A stretch of DNA of 64,000 nucleotides from Microlunatus endophyticus (GTDB lineage Bacteria > Actinomycetota > Actinomycetes > Propionibacteriales > Propionibacteriaceae): assembly GCF_014646195.1 (NCBI RefSeq), contig NZ_BMMZ01000008.1, positions 1 to 64,000 on the forward strand. Reading direction: 5' to 3'. The translations under genes were made by a program, and so were the position numbers. Every line of letters starts with the position of its first letter. The stretch's first letter is position 1. The notes beneath the pieces were generated by a model. The model ran no database searches, was not told the DNA's origin, and saw nothing but the letters and a program-made list of their open reading frames with translations. Shown one piece after another: positions 34,118 to 44,283 of the stretch.

Positions 34118-35095
34118 ATGGATACTCGGAAATGCCTGCCGGATGTGCTCATCATCGGGGCACCTAAGGCCGGGACGAGCGCCCTGCACAGCGCTCTGGC
34201 CGGGCATCCGCAGATCTTCGCGTCCCCGATCAAGGAGCCCAAGTACTACCTGTGCGCTGACGCGCCACCGCCCGCGTACAGAGGTCCGGGTGACGCCCAC
34301 AGCCAGCAGGAGTGGATCTGGCGGGCCGAGGACTACCGGGCACTCTTCGCGGATTCGCCGGCGGAGGCAGTGCGGCTGGAGAGCACACCCTTCTACCTCT
34401 ATCTGCCGCACGCCCGGCGCCGGCTGGCCGAGGAGTTGCCGGCCGCGAAGTTCATCGCGGTGATCCGCGACCCGATCGACCGGGCCTATTCCAACTGGAT
34501 GCACCTGTGGGTCGACGGCCTGGAGCCGGAGGCCGATTTTGTCAGGGCCTGGCGCTCCGAGAAGCATCGGATCGATGCCGGGTGGGCGCCGTTCTGGCAC
34601 TACCGGCAGCTCGGGCGCTACGGCGAGCAACTCGCGGACCTGTCCGCCCGGGTCGGCCTGGAACGGATCCTGGTGCTGCGGTACAAGCAGCTGGTGGCGG
34701 AGCCGACGGTGACGCTCAACCGGGTCTGCGAATTCCTCGGGATCGCCACCGACGTGGTCGCCAGCGTTCCGCAGGACAATTCCCGGCCGTTCGTACGCCC
34801 CGGGCTACGAGCCACCGTGCTCGGCCGGACCATCCGCGCCGGGTCGGCAGCAGGATCGCTTGTCCGCCCCGAGTTGTGGCGGCAGGCGGCCCGTCCGATC
34901 CACAAGGCGCTGCAGTACGGTCAGCCCGCCCAGCGGCCGCGGTTGGCGCCGGAGATCAGGGCCGAATTGGTCCAGGAGTTCTCTGACGACATCGCGCTGC
35001 TGGAGAGTCTGCTGAACACCTCGTATGCGGACTGGCGGTCCAGCATCGGCAGCGGTTCCTTCAGCGAGCGCACCGGTCCGGTCGCCCAGGGCTGA
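34118..35095 (+). CDS. PAPS-dependent sulfotransferase domain protein
   Basis: The 325-residue protein has the 5'-phosphosulfate loop LIIGAPKAGTSALHSALAGH and the 3'-phosphate-binding segment FIAVIRDPIDRAYSNW, both hallmarks of Sulfotransfer_1/3 enzymes, plus LRYKQLVAEPTVTLNRVCEFLG. It transfers sulfate from PAPS to a glycan, lipid or small molecule; the acceptor is unknown. It is leaderless (TAGTAT, 6 nt, ATG) and monocistronic. Confidence 0.85.
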   Translation: MDTRKCLPDVLIIGAPKAGTSALHSALAGHPQIFASPIKEPKYYLCADAPPPAYRGPGDAHSQQEWIWRAEDYRALFADSPAEAVRLESTPFYLYLPHARRRLAEELPAAKFIAVIRDPIDRAYSNWMHLWVDGLEPEADFVRAWRSEKHRIDAGWAPFWHYRQLGRYGEQLADLSARVGLERILVLRYKQLVAEPTVTLNRVCEFLGIATDVVASVPQDNSRPFVRPGLRATVLGRTIRAGSAAGSLVRPELWRQAARPIHKALQYGQPAQRPRLAPEIRAELVQEFSDDIALLESLLNTSYADWRSSIGSGSFSERTGPVAQG

Positions 35096-35117
35096 TCCGA
35101 CCGGCTGATCCGACCGG
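35092..35117. repeat. 13-bp tandem duplication
   Basis: CTGATCCGACCGG occurs twice in tandem, overlapping the sulfotransferase stop and lying between convergent genes. Confidence 0.6.
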
Positions 35118-35129
35118 CTGCCTCCGGAC

Positions 35130-36047
35130 TCAGCCCAGGCTGGTCATCAGGTCGTGCGATCCGTCGGCTCGCGCGGCCTCGAAGTAGAAGCGCCGACCGC
35201 CGCCCGGCAGGTCGACCACGCTGACGTAGCGGAATGCGCCGTCGCCCTCGGGCGAGGTCGCGACCGGTCCGTCACCGACGGCGGCCAGCCCGTCATCAGA
35301 CTGCCGGGCCACGCCGGTCTGCTCGAACCAGTTCTGCTCCAATGCGGCGCGTCCGTCATAGAGCGCGATCAGCGGATCCTGTTGCAGCACCGCTGTCATC
35401 CGGGCACCGCGGGCGTTCCAGGTCCCCGGCGTGCCGGCCAGCACCTCGCCCCGGTCGACCCAGGTCAGGCCGTCCTCGCTGGTCGCGTACCGGGTGGTCA
35501 TCCGATCCTCCTGGCCGGCCTCGGTCAACGGGTGGCAGCAATACCACAGCTGCCAACCTCGTTCGGTGCGCAGCACGACCGGATCCTTGACACCGACGGT
35601 TGCGTCTCCCGGCAGCACGAGCCTCCGACGCCCTGACGGCAACCCCTCGATCCGGTCCGCGTCGACCGCCTCGATCCACCAGTGCTTGGAATCCGGGGTC
35701 GCGCAGCTCAGATAGAGCCGCCAGCCGCCGTCCGGCAACGGCACCAGCGCCGGCCGTTCGAAGGATGCGGCCCCGTACGCGTCCCGCTCCACCTCGCAGA
35801 CGCCGGAGAACCGTATGCCGTCGGTCGAGCGGGCGACGACCACGCTGACTCCGCGGCCCTCGACGACCGGCCGCCGCATCCTGTAGGCCAGCCAGAAGAT
35901 GCCGTCGTGCAGCACCGCACTCGGGGCTCCGGCCCAGTTTCCGGATCCCTCCCCCGGTGCCGGGACAACGACCTCGGCGTCCTCGAACCGGGGCAACGAA
36001 AGGTCGGCGGCGGGATCGGATTCGCGGAGCGGGCTCACGAGCCGCAT
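35130..36047 (-). CDS. Five-bladed beta-propeller glycosidase-like protein (GH43/GH32/GH130 type)
   Basis: The 305-residue protein has repeated blade signatures: [72 protein letters not shown] and [16 protein letters not shown]. These are typical of five-bladed propeller glycosidases/phosphorylases and lack a signal peptide. ATG 36047 follows a region shared with the divergent gene at 36079. Catalytic acids were not assigned, so the substrate (arabinan, mannan or other) is open. Confidence 0.7.
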   Translation of the reverse strand: MRLVSPLRESDPAADLSLPRFEDAEVVVPAPGEGSGNWAGAPSAVLHDGIFWLAYRMRRPVVEGRGVSVVVARSTDGIRFSGVCEVERDAYGAASFERPALVPLPDGGWRLYLSCATPDSKHWWIEAVDADRIEGLPSGRRRLVLPGDATVGVKDPVVLRTERGWQLWYCCHPLTEAGQEDRMTTRYATSEDGLTWVDRGEVLAGTPGTWNARGARMTAVLQQDPLIALYDGRAALEQNWFEQTGVARQSDDGLAAVGDGPVATSPEGDGAFRYVSVVDLPGGGRRFYFEAARADGSHDLMTSLG

Positions 36048-36078
36048 CGTAGGCCACCCGATCGCTAGACTCCCCGAC

Positions 36079-36786
36079 GTGACCGCACCGGATCGTACGA
36101 CCGACGGAGCGCGAGGCGCGTCCGTCTGGCTCGACGACGCGCCGGTCGACCCGACCTGGGCTGCACCCCAGGATCCCGACGGGCCGACCCCGGGCCGCAA
36201 CCGGCGACGGGTCCTCGCGATCGGGGTCCCGATCCTCGCGGTGATCGTGCTGATCGGTGCGGTGTTCGCCCTCGGCGGCTTCCGCGAGCGCGACGACACC
36301 GTCACCGACATCGCCGGGGGCCACGCCTTCACCAACGGTCCCTACGACTTGACCTTCTCCTCCGCCACCGTGCAGCAGGCGACGGGATACGGCAAGTACA
36401 AGACGATCCAGAAGGTCGTCGTCACCGGCACTGTGCGGAACAACGGCGACAAGGCGATGTCACCTTCGAGCGACTGGTTCCTGGCCGACGGCATCAGCCA
36501 CGGCGGGGTCCAGACCGCGGAGAGCGCCATCATCGGTGACCCACAGCTGTTCGACCGGCCGATGGATGTGGCGCCTGGCCTGCCCCCGGTGCGGATCGAC
36601 GTCGAATTCGACTTCCCGCCGACCTTCAAGGACGGCGAGGTGGTGTTCGCGATGCGCCGGGTGACCTACGGCACCCACAGCTATCTGACCGGGGCCGCAG
36701 CTGGTGACTCCTACTGGGATGCCAGTGGCAGCGACTTGTTCCGGCTCCGCCTGCACCTCACTCGGATCGCTCCCGACGACTACTGA
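36079..36786 (+). CDS. Membrane-anchored protein with extracytoplasmic beta domain (235 aa)
   Basis: A disordered cytoplasmic N-terminus is followed by one helix ([20 protein letters not shown], about residues 45-64) and a beta-rich extracellular domain ([35 protein letters not shown]) similar to DUF4352-type folds. The GTG follows TAGACT (36066-36071) by seven bases: leaderless. The topology and domain style match the two minus-strand proteins next to it (36796-37368, 37365-37997), suggesting a paralogous set. Confidence 0.65.
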   Translation: MTAPDRTTDGARGASVWLDDAPVDPTWAAPQDPDGPTPGRNRRRVLAIGVPILAVIVLIGAVFALGGFRERDDTVTDIAGGHAFTNGPYDLTFSSATVQQATGYGKYKTIQKVVVTGTVRNNGDKAMSPSSDWFLADGISHGGVQTAESAIIGDPQLFDRPMDVAPGLPPVRIDVEFDFPPTFKDGEVVFAMRRVTYGTHSYLTGAAAGDSYWDASGSDLFRLRLHLTRIAPDDY

Positions 36787-36795
36787 TCCGGCGGA

Positions 36796-37368
36796 TCAGG
36801 CCGCTGGGGTGAGCACCTTGGTCGGCGCCGGAGACGTGAGATCCTCCACGCCGATGCCGTAGAGGCGGTCCGCGAAGGCGGCCGGAATCAGATAGATCTG
36901 CTCGTAGTCCCATGGCTTGCCCGGCGTGACCGGATGCTCGTCGTCGCCGCAGTACTGCGGCTTCTTCCGATCGAAGAACTCCGCGTTCGACTCCCAGGTA
37001 CGCTTGCCGTCGGCGACCAACTCCACCGAGCAGAGCGGGTCCTTGTTGGCGGTGACGATCTGCAGATCCGCGATCACGTAGGTGGTGCCGGGCTGGGCCT
37101 GGTGGGTCTCGTCGCCGTCGGTGATCACCCCGGTCCGGGTCAGCGAGACCAGCGTGAACGTGACGCCTTTGACGGTCGCGCTGTCACCGGCCGGCAATTG
37201 CCGGAAGCGTGAGTAGGTGTGGCTGCCCGCGTAGGTCATCCAGATGAACAGGTAGATCAGCACGAGGGCGAAGGCCATCGAGGCCATCAGCCAGGACCGG
37301 CGCCGGTCCGAGCGCTGGATGAGCTTGTCGACCCGATCCGTAGGGCGTTGTTGTGTCGATGCACTCAT
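36796..37368 (-). CDS. Membrane-anchored protein with extracytoplasmic domain (190 aa)
   Basis: A single helix (SWLMASMAFALVLIYLFIWM, about residues 26-45) is followed by a beta-rich domain with HTYSRFRQLP, VKGVTFTLVSLTRTG and two cysteines in DPLCSVEL and PQYCGDDE that could form a disulfide. It is the last gene of a three-gene minus-strand operon, starting in an ATGA overlap with the gene upstream. The function is unknown. Confidence 0.65.
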   Translation of the reverse strand: MSASTQQRPTDRVDKLIQRSDRRRSWLMASMAFALVLIYLFIWMTYAGSHTYSRFRQLPAGDSATVKGVTFTLVSLTRTGVITDGDETHQAQPGTTYVIADLQIVTANKDPLCSVELVADGKRTWESNAEFFDRKKPQYCGDDEHPVTPGKPWDYEQIYLIPAAFADRLYGIGVEDLTSPAPTKVLTPAA

Positions 37369-37997
37369 CCCAGCGGCTCCGAGCTTGCCGAGCCGACCTG
37401 CAGCGTACGGCCCTTCGCCGCGGCCACCCACTGCGCCGCATTCTGCTGGGTGATGCCGAGCCGGATGTGCACCTTCTGCGGCGTCACGTGGATGAATTCG
37501 GAGCGATAGAGCTCCAGGTAGGCACCCGCGATGTGGTTCGGATCGACCTCGAAGAGCAAGTCGCCGGTGCTGGCGAAGCCGGCCTCGGCGGTGATCGAGG
37601 TGTTCGGTCCGAAAGCCGCATAGGTCCGCCCGCCAGCCTGCACCGAGACGCCGTCGTCACCTCCGACCGTGTACTTGGTGCCTGGCGCCTCCACCCGCAG
37701 GGTCACGGCCAGGATCATCCCTCCGGTCTTGTACCGGTCGTCGTCGGTCTGGCCGGCCATCGCCGTGCCGGTGCGGACGTCGGTCACCCGGACAATGGCG
37801 TTGTCCAGGCGCAGGGACTGGTGAATGTCGCCGGTGCGGATGACTTCACCGGAGATGTTCTGGGTGACATTGACCCCGATCCCGGCGACCACGACGCAGG
37901 CGAGCGCGATGATCACCGACGCCAGCCGGTGAGGCCGCGCCCCGACCCCTGGGCTGCTTGTAACGCTTGAGCTGGTCGAAACGCCTGGGCTGCTCAT
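37365..37997 (-). CDS. Membrane-anchored protein with extracytoplasmic domain (210 aa)
   Basis: A Ser/Thr-rich N-terminus, one helix (LASVIIALACVVVAGIGVNV) and an extracellular beta domain (SLRLDNAIVRVTDVRTGTAM; GGMILAVTLRVEAPG). It is the middle gene of the operon: the start overlaps the polytopic gene stop by ATGA, and the stop overlaps the next start the same way. The three products are therefore made in coupled fashion and may form a complex in the membrane. Confidence 0.65.
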   Translation of the reverse strand: MSSPGVSTSSSVTSSPGVGARPHRLASVIIALACVVVAGIGVNVTQNISGEVIRTGDIHQSLRLDNAIVRVTDVRTGTAMAGQTDDDRYKTGGMILAVTLRVEAPGTKYTVGGDDGVSVQAGGRTYAAFGPNTSITAEAGFASTGDLLFEVDPNHIAGAYLELYRSEFIHVTPQKVHIRLGITQQNAAQWVAAAKGRTLQVGSASSEPLG

Positions 37998-39451
37998 CGG
38001 ACACCCGCCGTCTCCGGCACCGGGGTGCCCCGGGATCCCAGATCGGCCGCAGCAACCTCGCGTGCGGCTTCGACGGCGCCGACCTCGAGATTCGCGGTTC
38101 CCCTGCTCTCGGCGCGCAACCGGAAGATCATCAAGCATCGGCGCAGTGCGACGGCCAACAGACACAGGCGCCACGGCTCGAACGGCAACGAGGTGACGAA
38201 GTCCTGGGCCGGCAGGAAGACCATCCAGAAGGTCATCGGATGACCCCCGATGGTCTGGTTCAGCGCCCAGCTCCAGATCGAGCTTCCAACGGCCTGGGCG
38301 GAGTAGACCACGACGTACGCGCCCAGGAAGGTGAATCCGGCGCGCAGCACCAGCCGGAGCGAGTGCAGTGTCGGCAGGTACTTGTCGTCGATGTCGCCGA
38401 AGAACGCCTCCCGGATCTCGGCCACCAGCCTCGCTCCGGTCGTCTCGTGGTGTTCTCCACCGTGCTGCTGCCCGCCGGCCGCCTCCTGGCGTGCTGCACG
38501 CTCGAGGGCGCGGCGGGCCAGCCGGACCCGGCTGGCCAGCGGCCGGCCGCGGCGCCACAGCTCGGCTACCGAGATCACGCTGGAGCCGTAGACCAGCGCC
38601 GCGATGGCCAGCCAGAAGATCGGCTGGGTGAGCCCGGACGTGATCACCGGCCAGACCTGGTTGCTGATGAAGGAGCCGATTCCGGCGAAGAACACGTCCG
38701 GGTTGATACCGGTCAGGGCGATCAGGTTGCCGACCGCATGCCGGACATCGGAGATCCAGACCATGAACTGGCGGTCCTTCAACCACAACGGGATCCTGGC
38801 CAGCAGGTCGTAGCCGAAGGTGATGGTCACCAGGACGAAGAAGGCCTCGATGAAGGCGACGACGATGCCCAACGGCCGGAAGCCGGTCCGTTCGTGGACC
38901 AGGTCGAGGCCGCGGCGCAGGATGTAGGTGCCGACGATGATGGCCAGCACGAGGACGTACCGCCTCGCCGGCACGTCAGCACCGTTCAACCGGATCTGCC
39001 CAAGAATCCCCTGGTTTCCCCATATTCCACCGCTGCGGAAGTCCGATTCGATCACCAGTTGGCTGCTGGCGTCCTGGATCAGCCCGAATGCTGTGTAGAT
39101 CCCCAGGAACGGCAGCAGGGTCAGCGCCAGTAGGCGGGTGACGCCGGCGTCGCGGTCGTCGTCCTCCTGCTCCTCTTTGGGGATCAAGTGCCGTACGCCC
39201 AGGGCATTGCCGACCATCCGCAGGATCAGCACCAGCGCCGCCAACCGGCTCACGAACGCGATCGCGAAGATCACCAGGCTCAGCCAAGCGGTCAGGTCGC
39301 CGGCGATCTCCGCCAGCTTGAAGCACACCTCATAGCCCAACCACCCCAGGACGTAGATGGTCAGGATCTTGGGCAGCAACCGCCACCAGATCCGGGTGGT
39401 GTCCACCAACAGGATCCGGATGTCGGTCCACAGCATGGCCAGTGCGGTCAT
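37994..39451 (-). CDS. Polytopic membrane protein, first gene of a three-gene operon (485 aa)
   Basis: About eight hydrophobic helices, including ILTIYVLGWLGYEVCF, LSLVIFAIAFVSRLAALVLI, LALTLLPFLGIYTAFGL and FTFLGAYVVVYSAQAVG, with a large charged cytoplasmic loop near residues 300-360. No transporter or enzyme motif was recognised. The ATGA coupling to two single-pass beta-domain proteins suggests it is the membrane core of an envelope complex. Confidence 0.65.
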   Translation of the reverse strand: MTALAMLWTDIRILLVDTTRIWWRLLPKILTIYVLGWLGYEVCFKLAEIAGDLTAWLSLVIFAIAFVSRLAALVLILRMVGNALGVRHLIPKEEQEDDDRDAGVTRLLALTLLPFLGIYTAFGLIQDASSQLVIESDFRSGGIWGNQGILGQIRLNGADVPARRYVLVLAIIVGTYILRRGLDLVHERTGFRPLGIVVAFIEAFFVLVTITFGYDLLARIPLWLKDRQFMVWISDVRHAVGNLIALTGINPDVFFAGIGSFISNQVWPVITSGLTQPIFWLAIAALVYGSSVISVAELWRRGRPLASRVRLARRALERAARQEAAGGQQHGGEHHETTGARLVAEIREAFFGDIDDKYLPTLHSLRLVLRAGFTFLGAYVVVYSAQAVGSSIWSWALNQTIGGHPMTFWMVFLPAQDFVTSLPFEPWRLCLLAVALRRCLMIFRLRAESRGTANLEVGAVEAAREVAAADLGSRGTPVPETAGVR

Positions 39452-39620
39452 CGCTGGTGATCCTAAACGGTGGACCGATCACCTCCGGCCCGATCGTCCG
39501 CCGAACGGCACCGGTAGATTCTCGCTGTCGGCCTCCGGACCTGCGGATCGGGCCGAGCAGCGTTGCTTGTCCGTACGACTTTCCGAAAGTCTTTCCGAGC
39601 GTCCTGAGGTGACCACCACG

Positions 39621-40760
39621 ATGTCCGATTCATCCGCCGTCCCACCCCTGTCGACCGGTCTGGCCGGCCTCTCCACGCTCCGCCAGGTGCAGACCCGATC
39701 GATCAGCCCGGAGAATTTCGACGGCTCGGTCGGCGGGGGCGGCCGAGCCACGGAGGGCACCGGCGCTCGGCCCGCCCGTGATCTCGGTCAGGGCTGGAAA
39801 GTGTCCCCGAGCGTCAACATCGGCGGCGGTGAGACCTTCGAACTCGGTCGGATCGACGGCGCGGGTCGGATCAACCACCTCTGGCTGACCACCCATTACG
39901 CCAACTGGCGGACCCTGATCCTGCGCGCCTACTGGGACGGCTCCGACGAGCCGGCCATCGAGGTGCCGTACGGGGACTTCTTCGCCTCCGGCTGGGGCCG
40001 GTTCGCCCAGGTCAACTCCGAGCCGATCGCCGTGAACCCCAACGGCGGCTTCAACTCCTACTGGCCGATGCCGTTCCTCGACGGCGCCCGGCTGACGCTG
40101 GAGAACACGTCGTCGGCCGACGCGACCGTCTACTACCAGATCACCTACGAGGTCGGCGGCGATTACACGGGCCAGGGCTACTTACACGCCCAGTGGCGGC
40201 GCAGCAATCCCTTGCCGGACAGGGAAAACCATCCCCTGCTGGTCGAGATCGAGGGCTCCGGCCACTACGTCGGCACGTACCTGGCCTGGGGTGTCAACTC
40301 CCCCGGCTGGTGGGGTGAGGGCGAGATCAAGTTCTACCTCGACGACGACGACCGCCAGTCCGACGGACGCTGGCCGACGATCTGCGGCACCGGCACCGAG
40401 GACTACTTCGGCGGTGCCTGGAATTTCGACGTCCCGGGCCAGGGCTACACCGAATTCTCCACGCCCTATCTCGGCCTGCCGCAGATCCTGCGACCAGACG
40501 GCCTGTACGAGTCCCAGCAACGGTTCGGCATGTACCGCTGGCACGTCCTGGACCCGATCCACTTCGCCACCCGGCTGAGTGTCGAGATCCAGGCGCTCGG
40601 CTGGCACAGCGGCGGCCGCTACCTGCCGCTGCACGACGACATCGCCTCGACCGCGCTGTTCTATCTGGACCGGCCGACGACGAACCGGCCACCGGCCCCG
40701 ACCTTCGACACCATGGAGCTGGGCACCAACAGCGCAGCCGCGCCGCACACCAGCCGATAA
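39621..40760 (+). CDS. DUF2961 / GH172-family glycoside hydrolase
   Basis: The 379-residue protein matches the DUF2961 layout: RIDGAGRINHLWLTTHYANW, EVPYGDFFASGWG, NPNGGFNSYWPMPF and the signature ICGTGTEDYFGGAWNF with FSTPYLGLP, containing the conserved Glu residues thought to be catalytic in GH172 enzymes (alpha-fructofuranosidase / arabinofuranosidase and difructose dianhydride synthase). The ATG at 39621 has GAGGTGA upstream. No signal peptide, so it is cytoplasmic. It probably processes a fructose- or arabinose-containing glycan. Confidence 0.85.
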   Translation: MSDSSAVPPLSTGLAGLSTLRQVQTRSISPENFDGSVGGGGRATEGTGARPARDLGQGWKVSPSVNIGGGETFELGRIDGAGRINHLWLTTHYANWRTLILRAYWDGSDEPAIEVPYGDFFASGWGRFAQVNSEPIAVNPNGGFNSYWPMPFLDGARLTLENTSSADATVYYQITYEVGGDYTGQGYLHAQWRRSNPLPDRENHPLLVEIEGSGHYVGTYLAWGVNSPGWWGEGEIKFYLDDDDRQSDGRWPTICGTGTEDYFGGAWNFDVPGQGYTEFSTPYLGLPQILRPDGLYESQQRFGMYRWHVLDPIHFATRLSVEIQALGWHSGGRYLPLHDDIASTALFYLDRPTTNRPPAPTFDTMELGTNSAAAPHTSR

Positions 40761-40847
40761 CTCCCCGCCGGTCACGCGCGTCGATGGCCAGAACCGGTCC
40801 AACCCTGCTGAACTTGGGTAGAAGCAATTCGGGAGGACGGAGGAGAC

Positions 40848-41300
40848 ATGACGTCTGACAAGCCAGAGGACGCCGCGACCACCGAGGAAACTCCGGGCGC
40901 GGCAGGCTCCGACCTCGAACCTGCCGAGGGTCGGACCGTCGGCCAGGGTGTCGAACCGGTGGCGCCCGACAAGCCCACCGACAGCACGGGAAGGCCCGGC
41001 ACGCCGGCCAAGAAGGCTCCGGAGGTCCGCAAACAGACCCGGATCAGTGCGGCGTTCGTCGCACTCGCGGTCGGGATCATCGTTTTGGTGCTGCTGCTGA
41101 TCTTCATCCTGCAGAACAACGAGACCACGACCGTGCGCTACTTCGGCGCCCAGGGCCATATGCCGCTCGGCGTCCTGTTGCTGTTCTCGGCCGCCGGCGG
41201 GGCACTGATCGTGGTGATCTTCGGCGCGGCCCGGATTGCTCAGCTGCACTGGCTGGCCCGCCGTGACCGGCGTACGACGGGAGCCAGGAAGAAGCCCTGA
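40848..41300 (+). CDS. LapA-domain (DUF1049) membrane protein
   Basis: The 150-residue protein has a disordered acidic N-terminus (about 60 residues), two helices (ISAAFVALAVGIIVLVLLLI; LGVLLLFSAAGGALIVVIFG) flanking ILQNNETTTVRYFG, and a basic tail: the LapA layout. GGAGG precedes the ATG by about 6 nt. It is a likely envelope/lipopolysaccharide-assembly-like accessory protein; its role in actinobacteria is unclear. Confidence 0.8.
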   Translation: MTSDKPEDAATTEETPGAAGSDLEPAEGRTVGQGVEPVAPDKPTDSTGRPGTPAKKAPEVRKQTRISAAFVALAVGIIVLVLLLIFILQNNETTTVRYFGAQGHMPLGVLLLFSAAGGALIVVIFGAARIAQLHWLARRDRRTTGARKKP

Positions 41301-41306
41301 GCGGGG

Positions 41307-41891
41307 TCACCCGTAGGTGTCGCGCGGACCCCGCCCGTCGCGTACGGATCGACGTCCCTTCTTCCAGCTCGGGACGTCCGGTCCGATGATCTCCACCCGG
41401 GTGACCGTGCCGTCGCCGAGCAGCTCGTTGAGCTTGGCGACCAGTTGCGGCGCCATCGCGCGCAGTGAGGTCGCCCAGACCGTCGATTCCGCCTGCACCG
41501 TGACCACGGTGTCCTGGTAGCCGATCGGCGTGCTATGCGCGGCATTGACCGGCCCGACCAGGACCGGCCACCGGCCGAGCAGCAACCGTACGCTGATCTG
41601 CTTGGACCAGCCCTGGGACTCGACCAGCCGGTCCAGGGCCGAGCCGAGCAGCTGCGGGTCCCGGTCGTCGGGATGGGCGCCGGTCGATTGCGGGTCGACC
41701 GGACGCTGATGTTGTTTGGACCGCCGCCGGCGGTACTTGCCGCCGGCCACCGAACCCGCGATCGCCCGCGCCAGCCCCAACCCGGTCGGGTCGTGCTCCT
41801 CCTCCCGCCGAGGGGTCACAGATTCCTCAATATCTGCGGCGTGTCGGCGGTTGTCGGACTCCTCGACGGACCGATCCTGCGCGTCAGCCAT
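41307..41891 (-). CDS. DciA-like replicative helicase loader (DUF721)
   Basis: The 194-residue protein has a charged, disordered N-terminal half and a C-terminal DUF721 domain ([58 protein letters not shown]). DciA assists loading of DnaB helicase at the origin. The start codon lies inside the recF end (8-bp overlap), the usual actinobacterial recF-DUF721 arrangement. The normally adjacent gyrB is 8 kb away. Confidence 0.9.
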   Translation of the reverse strand: MADAQDRSVEESDNRRHAADIEESVTPRREEEHDPTGLGLARAIAGSVAGGKYRRRRSKQHQRPVDPQSTGAHPDDRDPQLLGSALDRLVESQGWSKQISVRLLLGRWPVLVGPVNAAHSTPIGYQDTVVTVQAESTVWATSLRAMAPQLVAKLNELLGDGTVTRVEIIGPDVPSWKKGRRSVRDGRGPRDTYG

Positions 41892-43050
41892 CAGCGCCGT
41901 CCTCGGTGACCTCACCTGAGGCGACCCGGTAGCGCCGGCCGCCGAGTTGTTCGGGCACGTCCTCGGCCACCGCTGCGGTGATCAGCACCTGTTCGGCTTC
42001 GGTGATCTGGCCGGCCAGCCGGTCTCGCCGGGTCGCATCCAGCTCGGCGAAGACATCATCGAGCACCAGGACCGGTTCAATCCCGTCGGAACGCAGCAGC
42101 GCGAAGCTGCCCAGCCGCAGAGCCAGGGCCAGCGACCACGATTCACCGTGGCTGGCGTAGCCGCGGGCCGGCAGCTCACCGATGGTGAACAGAATGTCGT
42201 CGCGGTGCGGGCCTGCCAGTGAGATCCCGCGCTGGAGTTCGTCAGGCCGACGCTCGGTGAGCTTGTCCAGCAGCGCCTGGCGGAGCACGTCCTCCTCGGG
42301 CAGGCCTTCGCTGTCGTCGTACTCGATTGACGTGACGTATTCGGCGGCGATCAGGTTGTTGGTCGGGGCGATCTCGACGTACGCCTTGCCGGCCAGCGGC
42401 TGCAGCTCCGAGAGCGTACGCAATCGGGCCCGCAGCAGCGCTGCCCCGGCCTGGGCGAGATGGGAGTCCCAGACGTCCAGCGTGGTGGCGGCCTCCGCGA
42501 TCACCTCCGTACGCCGACCGCCGGCACTGCGACCGGCCAGCGACTTGAGCAGCGTGTTGCGCTGCCGGAGCACCCGGTCGTAGTCGGCTTTGACCCCCGC
42601 CAGCCGCGGCCAGCGGGAGATGATCAGGGTGTCGATGAAACGGCGGCGTTCGCTCGGGTCGCCCTTGACGATCGCCAGGTCCTCCGGTGAGAACACCACC
42701 GTACGCAGCAGTCCGACGAGTTCGCGGGCCCGCGGCAGCGGCGACCGGTTCAGCCTGGCCTTGTTGGCCTTGCCCGGGGTGATCTGGATCTCCAGCTGCA
42801 GGCTGCGTTGATCATCGAGCCCCGCCTGCACGCGAGCCCGGAGTAAACCCTGTTCGGCGCCGGCTCTGACCAGTGGTGCCTCGGTGGCGACCCGGTGGGA
42901 TCCCAAGGTGGACAGGTATTCCACCGCCTCGACCAGATTCGTCTTGCCCTGTCCGTTGGCGCCGACGAAGATCGTCACCCCCGGCCCGAGCGGCACATCC
43001 ACCCCGCCGTAGGACCGGAAGTCCACGAGCTGCAGGTGGTCCACGAACAT
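41884..43050 (-). CDS. recF: DNA replication/repair protein RecF
   Basis: The 388-residue SMC-like ATPase has Walker [21 protein letters not shown], the signature-region [20 protein letters not shown] and a C-terminal Walker [20 protein letters not shown]. It loads RecA at gaps. It is followed directly by the DciA gene. The 5' side holds a repeat (43074-43185). Confidence 0.97.
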   Translation of the reverse strand: MFVDHLQLVDFRSYGGVDVPLGPGVTIFVGANGQGKTNLVEAVEYLSTLGSHRVATEAPLVRAGAEQGLLRARVQAGLDDQRSLQLEIQITPGKANKARLNRSPLPRARELVGLLRTVVFSPEDLAIVKGDPSERRRFIDTLIISRWPRLAGVKADYDRVLRQRNTLLKSLAGRSAGGRRTEVIAEAATTLDVWDSHLAQAGAALLRARLRTLSELQPLAGKAYVEIAPTNNLIAAEYVTSIEYDDSEGLPEEDVLRQALLDKLTERRPDELQRGISLAGPHRDDILFTIGELPARGYASHGESWSLALALRLGSFALLRSDGIEPVLVLDDVFAELDATRRDRLAGQITEAEQVLITAAVAEDVPEQLGGRRYRVASGEVTEDGADG

Positions 43051-43073
43051 GGGTGGAGTCTAGTTAATTTGGC

Positions 43074-43185
43074 GGGGGGACGACCCCCTCGACCCCTGGG
43101 CGTGGTCGGCTCCAGACTCGACCGTCGGACCGGTTGCTTCGTACCTCGCAACCGGTTCGCGCTGACGCGCTCACGGCGTGCCGTC
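43074..43185. repeat. Inverted-repeat partner flanking gnd, copy 1
   Basis: Runs from GGGGGGACGACCCCCTCGAC through TTGCTTCGTACCTCGCAA and CGGTTCGCGCTG to the end of the match. The reverse complement of 44513-44623 matches it with scattered mismatches, so the gnd gene is bracketed by inverted copies of a roughly 110-bp element. Confidence 0.75.
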
Positions 43186-43218
43186 CCCGGCTCCACCTGA
43201 CGACGGTCCTGTCGCCCA

Positions 43219-44283
43219 CTACTTCTTGGCGGGGCGGTCGGCGTTCGCGCCGCCGGCCTCGAGGGAATCGCCGGCCGGCAGTTCGCGGTGGCCGCCGAAC
43301 TGCTGGCGCATCGCCGAGAGCACCTGGTTGGCGAAATGGTCGTTGTCACGGGAGGCGAACCGCTCGAAGAGCGAGGCGGCCAGCACCGGAGCGGGTACGC
43401 CGACATCGACGGCAGCCTTGACCGTCCAGCGGCCTTCGCCGGAGTCCGAGACCCGGCCGGCCAGACCACCGAGCTCCGGATTCTCCTGTAGGGCGGCGGC
43501 GGTCAGGTCGAGCAGCCAGGACGAGATCACCGAACCGCGGCGCCACAACTCGGCGACCTTGGCGGTGTCGATGGTGAACTGGTAGAACTCCGGCTCCTCC
43601 AACGGGGCGACCTCAGCCGAGTGCTCGGTCTCCTTGAGACCGGCGTCGGCGTTGTCGAGGATGTTCAGGCCCTCGGCGAAGGCGGCCATGATCCCGTACT
43701 CGATGCCGTTGTGCACCATCTTGACGAAGTGCCCGGCGCCGGAGGGTCCGCAGTGCAGGTAGCCCTTCTCCTCCGGGGCCAGATCGCCGCCGCGGCCCGG
43801 GGTGCGGTCGATCTCCCCCGGTCCGGGAGCGATGGTCGCCAAGAGCGGCTCGATGGTCTGGAAGGCGTAGTCCGAACCGCCGACCATCAGGCAATAGCCG
43901 CGCTCCAGCCCGTACACACCGCCGCTGGTGCCGACGTCGACGAAATGGATGCCCTTGTCCGACAGGCTCTTGGACCGACGGACATCGTCGTGGTAGTTGG
44001 AGTTGCCGCCGTCGATGATGATGTCGCCCTCGGAGAGCAGCGGCTCCAGCTGGTCGATCACCCGACCGGTGATGCCGGCCGGGATCATCACCCAGACGAC
44101 CTTGGGACTGCTGAGCTTGCCGACGAAGTCCTCCAGGCTGTCGCTGCCGACCGCACCCTCGTCCACCAGCGCCTTGACCGACTCCGGATTGGTGTCGGAG
44201 ACCACGCACTCGTGGCCGTCGCGCATCAGTCGGCGGACGATGTTCGCGCCCATCCGGCCCAGACCGATCATCCCCAGCTGCAT
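43219..44283 (-). CDS. gnd: 6-phosphogluconate dehydrogenase, decarboxylating (short form)
   Basis: The 354-residue protein has the Rossmann start [62 protein letters not shown] and the substrate/catalytic [13 protein letters not shown]. It converts 6-phosphogluconate to ribulose 5-phosphate and CO2 with NAD(P) reduction. The length is of the short, often NAD-preferring class. ATG 44283 has GGGGAG five bases upstream. Location between dnaN and recF is typical of actinobacteria. Confidence 0.95.
   Translation of the reverse strand: MQLGMIGLGRMGANIVRRLMRDGHECVVSDTNPESVKALVDEGAVGSDSLEDFVGKLSSPKVVWVMIPAGITGRVIDQLEPLLSEGDIIIDGGNSNYHDDVRRSKSLSDKGIHFVDVGTSGGVYGLERGYCLMVGGSDYAFQTIEPLLATIAPGPGEIDRTPGRGGDLAPEEKGYLHCGPSGAGHFVKMVHNGIEYGIMAAFAEGLNILDNADAGLKETEHSAEVAPLEEPEFYQFTIDTAKVAELWRRGSVISSWLLDLTAAALQENPELGGLAGRVSDSGEGRWTVKAAVDVGVPAPVLAASLFERFASRDNDHFANQVLSAMRQQFGGHRELPAGDSLEAGGANADRPAKK

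Noticed and set aside
37998..38786. N-terminal extension of the gene at 37365-37997
   Set aside because: The upstream open frame is out-of-frame shadow of the polytopic membrane gene; ATG 37997 with ATGA overlap is the convincing start.
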